DNA from: Prunus persica
Lineage: Eukaryota > Streptophyta > Magnoliopsida > Rosales > Rosaceae
Direction of reading: 5' to 3'
DNA length: 64,000 bases
Assembly (NCBI RefSeq): GCF_000346465.2
Contig: NC_034010.1
Coordinates: 7,263,103 to 7,327,102, forward strand
Shown: piece after piece, positions 33,780 to 45,990 of the stretch
How the letters are laid out: every line of letters starts with the position of its first letter
Position numbering within the stretch: the stretch's first letter is position 1
Position numbers and translations under genes: made by a program
Notes under the pieces: model-generated
The model's input: only the letters and a program-made list of their open reading frames with translations
What the model was told of the DNA's origin: nothing
Databases searched by the model: none

Positions 33780-34890
33780 AGTTGGGTTTTTCTTGTACTG
33801 ACGGCTCCAATACATGTGTTGGAGGGGAGGCGGTGAAAGCTATCTTCAAACAGTTGTGGACCGAGTAGGTGAAGCTTCCTTTTTAAGTTTAGTTGCTCAT
33901 TTTATCTTTCAGACTTGTTTAGATGTTTATATTGACTGCTCCAATCTATGTTTGGGCAGTTTACACAGTTCTGGAAGCATTAGGTGAAGCTTCTTTTTAT
34001 GTTTAGTTCATTTTATCTGTTGGACTTGTTAGATGTTTATAACCCTTAACAACTTGGGGGTTCTCTTGCTGCAACCTTCTCATCTGAGTATAAGGTTATC
34101 TAGTTGCAGTATTGAGTAGGGCCAATAAAGGACCGGAAAACCCCAAATGTGAGTTTCAGTACTTTTGTTGAAATGTTAGAAACATTTTCCGGTTTCCGGT
34201 TCAAATGTTGGCATATAGGTTATGCAATGTATACAGAGACATCTATATATGTGGTGGTTTGATATATTTAGCTACCCTTGCTTGTTTCTTTGGCTGGGCT
34301 GCAGAGATTGGTTTCAACTGTTCTTGCTATCAACAATACTCGTTCTGATTTATTCTATGAATCTTATGCCGTTGCTTTCGCACTTCCTTATGATAAAGCT
34401 GAAATAGGAAAATTAGTATTAATCTTCTTGCATAAGAGTGCTCAGGTTGCAGTGAAGGGTTTGTAGCTCAAGTAGTTAAGAGCATTTACCTTTGCACCCG
34501 AAGTCCTACATTAAAAATAAATAAATAAAGTGCCCAAGGTGCATAGTGTGCTAGTTGAAGTGATATGCATGGTTTTCTAATTTTGTGCACTAAAATTGTT
34601 TGTCATATCAGCCACAATGGTCTTCTATGTTAGGTATGGGAAAAAATAAATGACCTGGAAGAGACAGAATGGTTGGAATAAAGGAGATTCCAAGACCAAA
34701 TTGAAATTCAAAGCGCAGTTAGGCTTGGGTCAAAGTTGGGCAAGTTTTTCACAAAGTAATTTGTTATTCTTCCAACGTATAATTGGAAAAGTTTTTGACT
34801 CAGTCTCAAGACTTTCAACAATTCTTTTTAAGGTATGTTCAAGTCCTATACGCATAGAAAAGTGTTCGTACTTTAACCGTAGAAGAAAAA
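33780..34890 (+). other. 3' UTR and flank of the EIL gene
   Basis: It aligns with 1-960 (see that entry). An internal near-duplicate of the motif 'aggtgaagctt' occurs at 33869 and 33982. 'aataaa' within 'gccaataaagga' (about 34119) is a possible polyadenylation signal shared by both copies. Confidence 0.7.
34455..34520 (+). mobile_element. tRNA-like SINE head remnant
   Basis: 'gggtttgtagctcaagtagt' followed by 'taagagcatttacctttgca' and 'cccgaagtcct' resembles the A-box and anticodon-arm part of a tRNA-derived SINE. It then runs into 'aaaaataaataaata'. There is no B box or acceptor stem closure, so it is not a tRNA gene. Confidence 0.4.
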
Positions 34891-35227
34891 CGTGCTTTAG
34901 CAATCAAATTCATCTTCCCCAAAACAAAAAACAAAGAGAAGAAAATTTTTGTAGAATGATAAGGGCTTATTCTGAATGAATGCTTGAAATTTATCTTCTT
35001 CTTTAAAGGTACCACATATCTTCTTCTTATTGGGCCACTTCATGCGTAAGGAAATTGGACTCTGGATTGTCCTTTAGGTGAAACAATTGCCAAGTAAAAA
35101 AAAAAAAAAAAAAAAAAAACTAAATACAATTGTCTCAAACGAGTAATTATAGTGTGGTACTGAAGTATGGTATTGATGGTATTACAATGTCGTATAATAA
35201 TTTCATTAAAACGCATATAAAGTTTTG

Positions 35228-35487
35228 TGTTGTAAATGCATGAGTTGGTGGATGACCACCATACCTCTTAATATTCCACCGTTGGATTTTATGTAACCTA
35301 TGCACTAAGTATTTGTAATTAATGCTTGTAACCTATAGGTATATTGTAAATGATGGTATTCAATCTCCTATCTTGTAAGCCTATAAATAGGTGGTTCTAC
35401 CAAAGATTTAGTAAGGAATAAACATGGTGAAGCTTTATCTTTAGCATATCACTTCTCTCTACATTTTCTCCCTTTAGTTTTATAACA
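35228..35487 (+). repeat. Copia 3 5' LTR
   Basis: 260 bp, TG...CA, with 'cctataaatagg' TATA-like box at about 35381. It is nearly identical to the copy at 38246-38505. Confidence 0.93.
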
Positions 35488-35739
35488 CGTTATCAGCACG
35501 ACATTGCTCTTGGTATGTTTTCTTTCTCTGAATTTTCTTTCTTCTTATATGAGCTAGAGTCATCACATGGTATAGAGTTTCTTTGTACTCACCATCAGAC
35601 TTCATCATGCTTGTTTAAGAAAAAAATTCTTATTCTTATTACACATGAATATAATGCCATGTTTTTTGTTTTTATTTGTTTGTTTATTTAATTTTAAGTA
35701 TGATCTTAATTATTATGATGAGTTTGAATTATACAAAAG

Positions 35740-36170
35740 ATCAGGGCCCGAAGTTCCTCGATCCTCATCATATAACTAGATTAGGACCTAGAGTTCTTTT
35801 GATTGAATCAGAACCTGAAGTTCTTTGATTCCAAATAATTGAGGGCGTGAAGTTCCGCGAATTTAAAGAGCACATAAGGACATAAAACTCCTCGATTTTG
35901 TATTAATCAAAATCAGAATTCCATGAGGCCTACATATGTCAAGAACTTGAACCAGAAGTTTCGAGTGCATATACATCGATTTGAGTATGAAGTTCAAAGC
36001 ACAACTATTAATTCAATTTATTTAGATCTACGTATTCGTACCTGAAGTTTCGAATATATATTGATATGAACCTGAAGTTCATAGTTTTTCATGGATCTTA
36101 ATACTATATATGAACTTGAAGTTCATTACTTATTTGTGCCTATATGAACCTGAATTGGTTGGAAATCCAA
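35740..36170 (+). repeat. Dispersed 'cctgaagttc' motif series in copia 3 leader
   Basis: At least eight variants of 'acctgaagttc' or 'cccgaagttcc' occur within about 430 bp, spaced irregularly by 20-60 bp. The reverse-oriented copia 4 carries the complementary form near 40020-40130 ('gaggaacttcatgtcc'), so it is a family feature of the leader. There is no open frame through it. Confidence 0.7.
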
Positions 36171-37849
36171 TTCTTAAACTTGTAGTTTTATCTACATATT
36201 GAATCCACATTAATATTGGATTATCTTGGAATTTCATAATCTTTAATTGATTTATTTTATTCCTTGTTTATACCACTTTACTTATTTTATTATATTATAT
36301 TTTATTTATGTTAGGTTATTAATTAATTTCGTTTTACAATGGTAATGTTTTGTATTACCGCCCCAATATTGATAGCCAGAGGCGTCTATTGGAGAAACTT
36401 CCTACTTTCTTTTGTGGGTAGGAAGTTTATGATGTTATGAACCAAAAGTTCTTGAGGCCCCAATATTACACAACTATTATAGTTGAAGATTATGATGTCA
36501 TGAACTAGAAGTTCATTGACCGAATAACTTTTATGTTGTGACATGACTATCTTGGCAATCCATGTCCCACAATGATGCATAAGATTTTTATAAATTTGTA
36601 AGGACATCGTTTAAAGACTCAAATTATTGTCTTGTCCAACAATATCATTACAAAGAACGCTCACAAATAAAAGCTGTCATAAGATCATCTCAGTCAAAAA
36701 TTGACTTTGAGCCATCTTTCCTGAAATAATTCAAGGGGATATTTGTGAGCCTATACAACATCTAATTATGGATCACTTCACCAGTTTTACTGAATGTGCC
36801 TACTAAAATGGTCACATATTTGATAACGACTGTGAGTTTATTTTCCTACATTTTGAGACAATTTTCCCGCCGTTAGGGGGAGAAATGACAATTCCTAAAT
36901 AACGTCGTGAAATAGTGTTGAATCAATCCGCTTTTGTCTCATCAAGATAATGCATATATAAGTTGTACATATGCTAACATGGATTGATATTCTCGTATCA
37001 CAATCCATTAACATGGTGACTATATATATAATGCATGCCTGAAGCATGTCAGGAATATAGGTTCTAAAGACTTAACTCCTCAGAAATGGAGATTATTTGA
37101 AAAATTCAAGCCCTATAAAAAATAACGCTCTATAGGAGGTTATGATCCACATATTCTAAATAATTCATTGTAAAAGAGATGTTTGTCCCATAAGTGACAA
37201 CATAAGCCCCTGAAGAGGCATTGGTACCCCAAAGCAATGAGATGATTATAAATTATGCATGTGCATGCACATAAGAATTGTGGGATCACAAATTGATGAT
37301 ACATTTGGTTTATTAGTAGCTACTACAATCATCAAGGGCTATGATTATATTAAATCACGTTTCATGAATGTCGACAAGTTAAGTGATTGGCCAAAAATGG
37401 AAATAGGCAATTCCATTTATCACTAAATAAGAAGAGTTGGATATTGAACCTATAACTCAAACACCAAATTACAAATGTTCAGTATGAAGGTTACGAATTG
37501 GTGTTTGTGAAGTGAAATAAGATCACTAATATGACATAAGGTTTCCTGGGAGAGACATGTGGTTTTAGTCTCCAATCTCATCGTAAATGCATCCACATTT
37601 CTATAAGTGCAGTTGTTACTTTAACGCAAAACTTATAGTATGTGTTAAATGCATATTTATTAAGACTATATGGTACATGGAAATCCTCAAAGCTCATGAA
37701 ATATTTGAGATATATCGGATGAAGCAACCTCTTGAAGGATATAAAGTACCACAATATTCTTAATTAAGAGTTAACACTAAGAGTTTGAGTATTTTAAATT
37801 CAAATTTGATATTGTTGTAACATATTCTAACTACTAAATTAGTTGTTGA

Positions 37850-38060
37850 TACTCCTAAAGATTTCAATCATTTGAAAAGTGAAAAGCAGGTTGAATAGTG
37901 TGATAGATGATCATGTATGAAGACAATGTTGCTTGTATTGCTCAAATCAGAGAAGGAGAGATATTAATCAGGGGGAGATATCAATCAGGGGGAGCATCCC
38001 AATTCTACTACATTCAAGGCAGATGCGCGTTGTACTCTTTTTCCCTTCGACTAGGTTTTT
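37850..38060 (+). pseudogene. Copia 3 RNase H remnant
   Basis: The short translation 'MYEDNVACIAQIREG' (37911-37958, with a shift) is the RNase H segment preceding the polypurine tract in copia pol. A double 'atcagggggaga' (37968 and 37984) and two copies of a 'gtcccactgggtttttcc'-type unit (38052 and 38172) follow. Upstream pol (36200-37850) is recognisable only in scraps. Confidence 0.6.
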
Positions 38061-38245
38061 GTCCCACTGGGTTTTTCCTAGCAAGGTTTTAACGAGGCAA
38101 TATAAGCTCATCCAACACCATATCAATGATTCAGAAGAAAGTTTCACTCTTTTTCCCTTCGCTTTGGTTTTGTCCCACTGGGTTTTCCAAGCAAGGTTTT
38201 TAATGAGGAAACAATGTCATTGTATGGTGGACATCCAAGGGGGAG

Positions 38246-38505
38246 TGTTGTAAATGCATGAGTTGGTGGATGACCACCATACCTCTTAATATTCCACCGT
38301 TGGATTTTATGTAACCTATGCACTAAGTATTTGTAATTAATGCTTGTAACCTATAGGTATATTGTAAATGATGGTATTCAATCTCCTATCTTGTAAGTCT
38401 ATAAATACATAGTTCTACCAAAGATTAAGACAAGAATAAACATGGTGAAACTTTGTCTTTAGCATATCACTTCTCTCTACATTTTCTCCCTTTAGTTTTA
38501 TAACA
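38246..38505 (+). repeat. Copia 3 3' LTR
   Basis: 260 bp copy, preceded by the polypurine tract and followed by the 'ttttg' duplication. Confidence 0.93.
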
Positions 38506-38955
38506 TTTTGTTAAATATGTAATTATTTCTATTTTTTGAGTCGTTTGGTTGAGGATTTTAGAGAATATTGAAGACATTTAAGTAGTGATATTCGTTGTTT
38601 TCTTTTTATAGAAGCCAATATCATAACGCATAGATTAGCTTGTTATACATTATTTGTGAATGATGTATCATCTTGGTATCAAGACCCACCTGCTATCATT
38701 TATGGTGCTTTAGTGGGGGATATTTTATAAATTTTTATATCAATATATTGATTTTTTTTTCCTAAAAGAAAAGTAATTATTTCTTAATATCCACTAAAAG
38801 TTGTAAAAAAATGCTATGTGAATTAAAATAAATGAAATATAGTAAATATTTTGTAAAAACATAAGTGCAAATAAGATCCTCAAGCGATCTTACAAACATA
38901 CAAGTTAAATTCAAATTTAAGTAACATTTTAAGAAGGAAGTTAAAAAACCAAATA

Positions 38956-41186
38956 TGTTATAAAGATAGAGGGAAAATGTAGAGAGAAATAAGGGGAATG
39001 GAAAAAAAAGAATTTGTTCTCTAAATTTGTTATCTTCATCTTTGATAATTACCTATTTATACGCTTACAATCATAGAAAAGTAATCCACTAAATATAGGT
39101 TAAAGGCTACTAATTACTATGCTAATAACATATGTTACAAAATAATAAAAGGTGGAGATAATGGATATAATGGTGGTTATCCACATTCCATGGATTTATA
39201 ACACTCCCTTTGGATGTCCACCATACAATGACATTGTTGTCTCATTAAAAACATTGCTTGGAAACCCAAGGGGACAAAGCCGAAAAGAAGGGAAAAAGAG
39301 TGCAACTTTTTTCTGGATGATTGATATGGTGTTGGACACGCTTATGTTGCATTGTTAAAACCTTGCTAGGAAAAATGCAGTGGGACAAAAACCTAGTCAA
39401 AGGGAAAAAGAGTACAAAGCGCATATGTCATGTATGTAGTAGAATTGGGATGCTCCCCATGATTGATATCTTCTCCTGATTTTCATTAACTTCGGGAATA
39501 TAGGCTTCGAAAAAGCTTTGGTAAAAAGGGTTTGCCAAATTATCTTGTGAAAAGCAAATGAGATCTAAATAAAATATCCAAATTAAGTTAAAAATATGAA
39601 AAGAAAATAAGACATCAAATTAACTGGGGATGACTCCGCCACTAATTATAGAATCATGTGATTTGCCATTAATATCAGCAAAGAAGGTTGAAACATCAAG
39701 GTGGGTTATATCCACTTGGTGTCAGTCCATAAGATCAGGTTCAAACCAATGTGTCTCAACAATTTATTTTTTTTGCTTTCTTTGTCCATGATCGAGGCTT
39801 GGTAAAGATCTACCAAATATTTTGACGTGCGATAGACGTGTGCCCAATGCCCGTATGCAGCACACCTATGACAAGCTTCCCCAATTACCTTATCAGTGAT
39901 ATTTTTGGGGCCCTTTGCCTTGTCTTATTTGTTCCATTTCTAGTGGTTATTGTTTATGGAGTAAACATTAATACATCTACCAAAACTTCTGATTTTGGGA
40001 TGTTTACAATTGGAATTGAGGAACCAGGTCCTCAATTATTTAGAATCAAATAACTTTAGATTCTAATTCTATCAAGGAAATTCAAGTCTTGATCTAGTTA
40101 TATGATGAAGATCGAGGAACTTCATGTCCTGATATCTTGTATAATACAAACTCATTATAAGATATAATAATTAATTAGAATCATGCTTAAAGAAATAAAT
40201 AAATAAATAAACTAAACAATTGTATGAAAATATGAAATAACGAGAGATGTAACCTACAAAATGCATAAATATTAACGAAGAAAAAAAAAAAGCATATCGT
40301 CTTAGAATGATTAAAGCACCAGAGCTGAATAAGATGAGAGATGAAAAATAAAGCAAACATGCAACCAAAACAAAATTTTCAAACATGGCATTCATGCCTA
40401 AGATTAAGAAACTTTTTATTTTTTATTAAAGAAAAACAAGCATGGTGAAGTATGATGGTGAGTAAAAAGAGAACTCTATACCATATAATGATTCTAACTT
40501 AGAAGAAAAATAAAATTCAAAAATAAATAAATAATATCAAGAGCAACATCGTGCTAATAACGTATTATAAAACTAGAGGGAAAATGTAGAGAGAAATTAG
40601 GAGAAGGGAAAAACGAGAATTTATTCTCTGAACTTGTTATCTTCATCTTTGATAAGTACCTATTTATAGGCTTACAACCATAGAAAATCAATCCACTAAA
40701 TATAGGTTAAAGGCTACTAATTACTATACTAATAACATATGTTACATTTACAATGGGCTCGCTACACAACATCCTTAGACAGATTTTAAGGAGGAATTGA
40801 AAAAATACAACTTCAACCATACTCCCTATCCACCTCATAAATCAGGAGACATCTAGGAGCTCCTAAACCAGAGGAGAGAGAAAGGACTCTTAGTGGCTCA
40901 ATATAATTTAATACTGCTTTGTTTTATGCGTAGTTTAAACTTATAATTAATGCTAACAATTTTTTTTTAATGGAGATGGACCAATCATATTGAATTAAAA
41001 AATAACTATAGTATTTATGATTCCATAAACTAGGAAGCATGATTGAAGTTCAAATTTGATAGAGAATTCCTAAAATAACTTTTATGTGTTTTTAGTTAAA
41101 TTTTAATTAAAAAAATAAAAGCATAATTATAGATGCTCTAATGAATATAATAGTGATGAACCACATTCCATGTATTTGTAGAAACA
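38956..41186 (-). mobile_element. Copia element 4, related to copia 3, inverted and degraded
   Basis: On the minus strand its 3' LTR is 38956-39203 ('tgttataaatccatgg' to 'ctttataaca'), preceded by the polypurine tract 'catccaaagggag'. Its 5' LTR starts near 41186, is interrupted by a MITE, and continues to 40563, followed by the primer-binding-like 'cgttattagcacgatg'. The interior, only about 1.4 kb, carries the same 'gtcccactg' and 'gaagttc' family motifs as copia 3 but no intact gag or pol. The two copias lie tail to tail, 450 bp apart. Confidence 0.8.
40744..41138. mobile_element. PIF/Harbinger-like MITE inside copia 4 LTR
   Basis: It interrupts the LTR: sequence matching 38956-39203 stops at about 40745 and resumes at about 41143. 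The right end 'tatagatgctc' is followed by 'taa'; the left reads 'tttacaatgggctc'. It resembles the element at 58564-58954 in ends and AT-rich body. The left terminus is degraded. Confidence 0.6.
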
Positions 41187-41354
41187 TGTCCCGTCATGGC
41201 GTTGGCGGCCATATGCTTCATGGAAGACATGTTTGATAGGTACCCGGTAAAAAGATCCCAATATCTTTACAATTACAATGCATATTTGACATCATTACAA
41301 TCCAAACAAATTAAGCTCCCGGTTGTATTACTTGAGTTTCAAGGACCTTCCACA

Positions 41355-41360
<6 letters not shown>

Positions 41361-41390
<30 letters not shown>
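41361..41390. repeat. (GA)n microsatellite upstream of CCaMK
   Basis: About 14 GA repeats, 450 bp before the start codon. A (CT)n tract at about 41759-41780 lies in the probable 5' leader. Confidence 0.9.
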
Positions 41391-41392
<2 letters not shown>

Positions 41393-41834
41393 CACTATTT
41401 CCTTGCACACGCAAGAGAGATTAATCAAAACAAACAGCAGAAACCCTATTTCTGTGCACATGCTTGACAGTTGACTCTGTCTTTGTCTCTTCTTCCTCAT
41501 CACCTACCCCTACAATATATTCCCTCACGTCCCTTTGAAATCTTTTTTCTCATATTTTATGCATTAAACAAGTTGAACAACTGTTCACAAGCTGATGTCA
41601 ATCCATGTAATTCCAATGCCCGTTTCAACTTCTCTCCCTTATCAATGAAACCACCTTGCCCTTTCACCAATATTATACACATTATTTTCTCTGCGACTGC
41701 TTCTCATCATCAGATTCAAAGATTCGATTTCTTTCTATTCTATCCCTCTTGGGTCTCTCTCCCTCTCTCTCTCTCTCTCTCGCTCTCCCCTTCTGCCAGT
41801 TCGATCTCTTCAAGGTTTTTTTTTTGTCATCGTC

Positions 41835-44620
41835 ATGGGACAAGAAACAAGAAGACTGGCAGATGAGTATGAGATATCAGAGATTTTAGGCAGAGGAGGA
41901 TTCTCTGTAGTGAGAAAAGGCATCAGCAGAAAATCAGGCAGCAGTGACAAAAACAATGTGGCAATCAAGACCCTCAAAAGGCCATTTGGACCATCAAACC
42001 CTCCGCCCGGCAGATCGGGTGCCGGTGATCATCAGAAAAGCTTTGCTGCTGCTTTCCAAGCCCGGAAGCAGGTGTCCATATCAAATGTCTTGCTCACAAA
42101 TGAAATCTTGGTCATGAGGAGAATAGTTGAAAATGTCTCACCACACCCAAATGTCATTGACCTCTATGATGTGTATGAGGATGAAAATGGGGTCCACCTT
42201 GTGTTGGAGCTTTGCTCTGGGGGTGAACTGTTTGATAGGATTGTGAAGCAAGAAAGGTATTCTGAGGCTGGAGCTGCAGCTGTGGTAAGGCAGATTGCTC
42301 AAGGCTTAGCAGCTCTTCACAAGTCCAATATTGTTCACAGGGACTTGAAGCCAGAGAACTGCCTGTTCTTGAATAATACTGATGATTCTTCTTTGAAGAT
42401 TATGGATTTTGGGCTCAGTTCTGTGGAGGAGTTTACTGATCCTGTTGTTGGGTTGTTTGGTTCCATAGATTATGTCTCACCAGAGGCTCTTTCTCAGGGA
42501 CAAGTCACTACTAAGAGTGATATGTGGGCTCTGGGTGTAATCTTGTATATCCTTCTCTCTGGGTATGTTCTCCTCTTTATTTTCTTGGGAACCAAACAGA
42601 TGACTGTAACATTAGTAGTGTTTTTTTTTTTTCTTGGGAACCAAGGCCCTTTTTCACTGTGCTGGACTCTCGTTCGCTAATATTAGTAGTGATTAAGGCA
42701 TAGTTTAACTTTAATTGGATCCTGGAGTTACTTTACTCTGCTCAACGTTTTTTAAGCAATCCCATTTAAGGATAGAGAAATTTCAAGTCAATCTCTAAAT
42801 GTCATGAAATATTTAATTTCTACAAATTTCTAGAGCACTCTTAACGTATAAATTCTTGTACAATGCCTTAGGTACCCACCTTTTATTGCTCAGTCGAATC
42901 GGCAAAAGCAACAGATGATAATGGCTGTAAGTCGTTTCTATTCACATTATACTAGAACATAGAAATTCACATGATATATATATTTTTAAACAGTTCTGTT
43001 AAAGTTACAAGAGAAAATACTTTTTCCTGCAGGGAGAATTCAGTTTCTATGAGAAAACTTGGAAGGGCATTTCTTTGTCAGCAAAGCAATTAATTTCGGA
43101 TCTCCTCAAAGTTGACCCTGACAAGAGACCTAGTGCTCAAGAGGTAGGGTAGCAATTAATTTCCTATTTTTTCTGGGTTAAGTCATAAGATATCTGATCT
43201 GAGCTAGAGTTAAATGGCAACTTGGCATGGGTTGTAAACTTCAACTAAATGCACTTTTATAGAGTATTACAGTTCTTGGTAGCTCAAAATGAACTCATCT
43301 AGGTTTGTAACTTAAACTAATTTAGTTCTTGTGTTAAACAGCTTCTGGACCATCCATGGGTTGTAGGTCTTTCAGCCAAAGAAGATCAAATGGATGCTGA
43401 GATTGTGTCACGACTGCAGAGTTTTAATGCTCGGCGAAAACTCCGTGCTGCAGCAATAGCTAGTGTGTGGACCAGCTCGATTTTCTTAAGGACGAAGAAG
43501 CTAAAATCACTACTAGGTTCCCACGACCTTAAACCGGATGAAATCCAGAAACTGAGTTTACATTTCAAGAAAATGTGAGTAGTCAAAACAGAGTTTTGCA
43601 TCTTACTAAGTCTGTGAATATGGTGATAAAATGCAGGCCAGGCATAGACAATTGTAGCACATCAGCTACATAACAAGTTCAGTTTAATGATTAACTAATC
43701 ATGCTTATGAAGATAACCAAAGGGAATTCTCTTTAAGTGGATCATTTAACCAATCCTAAGTTCTCTGGTGAGCCAATGCATATATATTCTGATCAAGAAT
43801 ACCAATTTGGCAAAGTGCAGATGTGTAAAAGGTGACAATGCTACTCTATCTGAATTTGAGGAGGTGCTGAAAGCAATGAACATGTCGTCATTAATTCCTT
43901 TGGCACCCCGGATCTTTGACCTATTCGACAACAATCGTGATGGAACAGTTGACATGCGAGAGATCCTCTGTGGGTTCTCCAGTCTCAAGAATTCACAAGG
44001 AGATGATGCACTCCGCCTGTGCTTCCAGGTTTGTTTTCATCTAGTACAAGTACATGAACAAAATTTCACTCTAACCGAACTAATTTTGACTCATAATGAA
44101 GCTTCCTGAGGAAATTAAACCTTCCTGGCCAAATTAAAGAACCTAGGGAGTGTTTCGGTTAAATCTTTCTACTAGTTTCATCGTCATAAAGTTTTTGTAA
44201 TCCAAATTTCCTTCTCTCTTGCTCTGCCTTCTTCACTATCATTATTCATGAACCCTATACTAATTGTCTCTCTCTTTTGATTTTGCAAGCAGATGTACGA
44301 TACGGATCGGTCTGGATGCATCAGTAAAGAAGAAGTGGCATCCATGCTCAGGGTAATGCCGCTTAATTCATCTCACTTGGTATAGCTTGCTTGCTTGATT
44401 AGTTTCAAATAAGATCATGACCAAATAAAATTACATTGAGCAGGCTTTACCAGATGACTGCCTTCCAGCTGATATCACTGAACCTGGGAAATTGGATGAA
44501 ATATTTGATCGCATGGATGCAAACAGTGATGGACAAGTTACCTTTGATGAGTTCAAAGCTGCCATGCAGAGAGACAGCTCTCTCCAAGATGTAGTCCTCT
44601 CCTCTCTTCGACCATTATAG
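41835..44620 (+). CDS. CCAMK: Calcium/calmodulin-dependent protein kinase CCaMK (DMI3)
   Basis: A seven-exon gene: 41835-42562, 42872-42926, 43033-43143, 43342-43574, 43821-44028, 44293-44352 and 44444-44620. All junctions are GT-AG and in phase, giving 523 residues, the usual CCaMK length. CCaMK decodes nuclear calcium spiking in the common symbiosis pathway, acting with CYCLOPS in mycorrhiza (and nodulation in legumes). The kinase domain has 'GRGGFSVV' (19-26), Lys45 in 'VAIK', 'HRDLKPEN' (168-175) and 'DFG' (191-193). Thr270 in 'YEKTWKG' matches the known autophosphorylation threonine. A calmodulin-binding/autoinhibitory stretch lies at about 322-346 ('FNARRKLRAAAIASVW'). Three visinin-like EF-hand loops are at 412-423, 448-459 and 490-501, with acidic ligands intact. 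The gene looks fully functional. Confidence 0.97.
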
Positions 44621-45990
44621 CTTCTCCCATCATCCACAACGGCGATCAACTTTTTCACTAAATTCTGGAAGTTAATTTCCTTCTTTCTTTGGACATATAT
44701 GCTATAGGCAATAGAAGACCAATGACCAAAAAGCTGAAAATAAATGCTAACTTCTGCCATGGAAATTAGGAGCTTTGTCACTTTTACTTCCAGACTAAAC
44801 AAAATCGAAATCCAAGGTAGTACTTTTCTTTCAGTAGCAGCAATGAGAAAACCCAATCCCTAGCCTTAGTACTTTTTTTTTTTTTTTGTCTGAGAAGTTT
44901 TTTATAATTAAAAAAAAAGGATGATTTTATTTAAAACCAAAAAAGATAACCAATCCGCCACATGCAGCCAAGGCACAAATTTTAAATCTTCTGTTAGCAT
45001 TATTTGCCAGCCATTCAAGATATATGCCTTAATGTTACCACCAAAGAATATAGAGATGTTATTGGCACTCTAAAATAGTCATCACTCACTCCACCCTAAT
45101 GAACTATTTATGATTTACCTGTAAAAATCTAACCTGTGTTTTCCATACAAAGAAAGAACAAAAGTGGCATCTGCATACCAAGCAAAGAAAGGAAGATCGT
45201 GAGATTTCCTTTTAAATATTTACTCTCATACCATTGAAGAGAACCTTGGCAAGACGCACAAAAGAATTTTTTGAAATCAAGGTTTTGCTCTCTTCCTGCG
45301 GCCTGACCTTTATGACAGTAATAACTATAAACCTATCATTGATTCATCAAGTTCTTGTCCCAAGTTAATAAAAACAGATTTTGGAAATTCCCTTTTCCCT
45401 CTTTTATTTTCCTGGAAACTTAAAAATTATGTTTCAGTCACCAAGATCGAGTTGCCGAGTACAGATTCGTAATCCGTACACTATAAGATTTATTAACGTA
45501 TTAAGTATACATACTGTAAGTTATAGCACAAAATGAAGACAGAATGTCTTTAATTGTGATCCTAAATATTCAAAAAAATTGATTTGATATAAGATATACA
45601 GAAAAAGGATAATAATAGTTCCTGCTAAAGAGTAACTCCATTCATGCTCACGACCTAGTCACCTAGCTAAACCATATTCAAGACATTGATATATGATCAT
45701 TTTGGGGATGGTTCATCTCTAGACTATACTGATTGACACAACTCACTACCCACCCCTGTAAACATTTTTTATTTTATTTATTTTTATAATCTTACGTTCA
45801 AGGCAGGGTTCTCCGTTTCGTAGCACACTGCTGCATCAGTCAAATGATTCAATGAAACTCAACAGTTCTGTTAATTCGTATTAACGTCCGTTATATCCAG
45901 CAATTCATACTAGAATATAAGGAAAGAAACTAATGCCACCAACTAGCAGAGTAATCTGTACAGTTATTACAACCATTGTGATATTCTATA
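44621..45990. other. Intergenic region between convergent CCaMK and hAT-derived gene
   Basis: The 3' ends of two genes face each other here. I see T-rich and A-rich stretches but no gene, repeat or RNA. Confidence 0.6.

Larger units (their letters stand above)
35228..38505 (+). mobile_element. Copia retrotransposon 3, full-length structure with TSD
   Basis: Two LTRs of 260 bp each (35228-35487 and 38246-38505) start 'tgttgtaaatgcatgag' and end 'ttttataaca'. They are flanked by a perfect 5 bp target duplication 'ttttg' (35223-35227 and 38506-38510). 'cgttatcagcacgac' follows the 5' LTR as primer-binding site and 'atccaagggggag' precedes the 3' LTR as polypurine tract. The LTRs differ at only a few positions, so insertion is fairly recent. 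Yet the 2.76 kb interior is too short and too decayed for a full gag-pol, suggesting it moved as a deleted, non-autonomous copy or was gutted afterwards. Confidence 0.93.

Noticed and set aside
34455..34520. A possible tRNA gene
   Set aside because: There is an A-box-like part but no B box, no paired acceptor stem and an A-rich tail. It is a SINE-like scrap.
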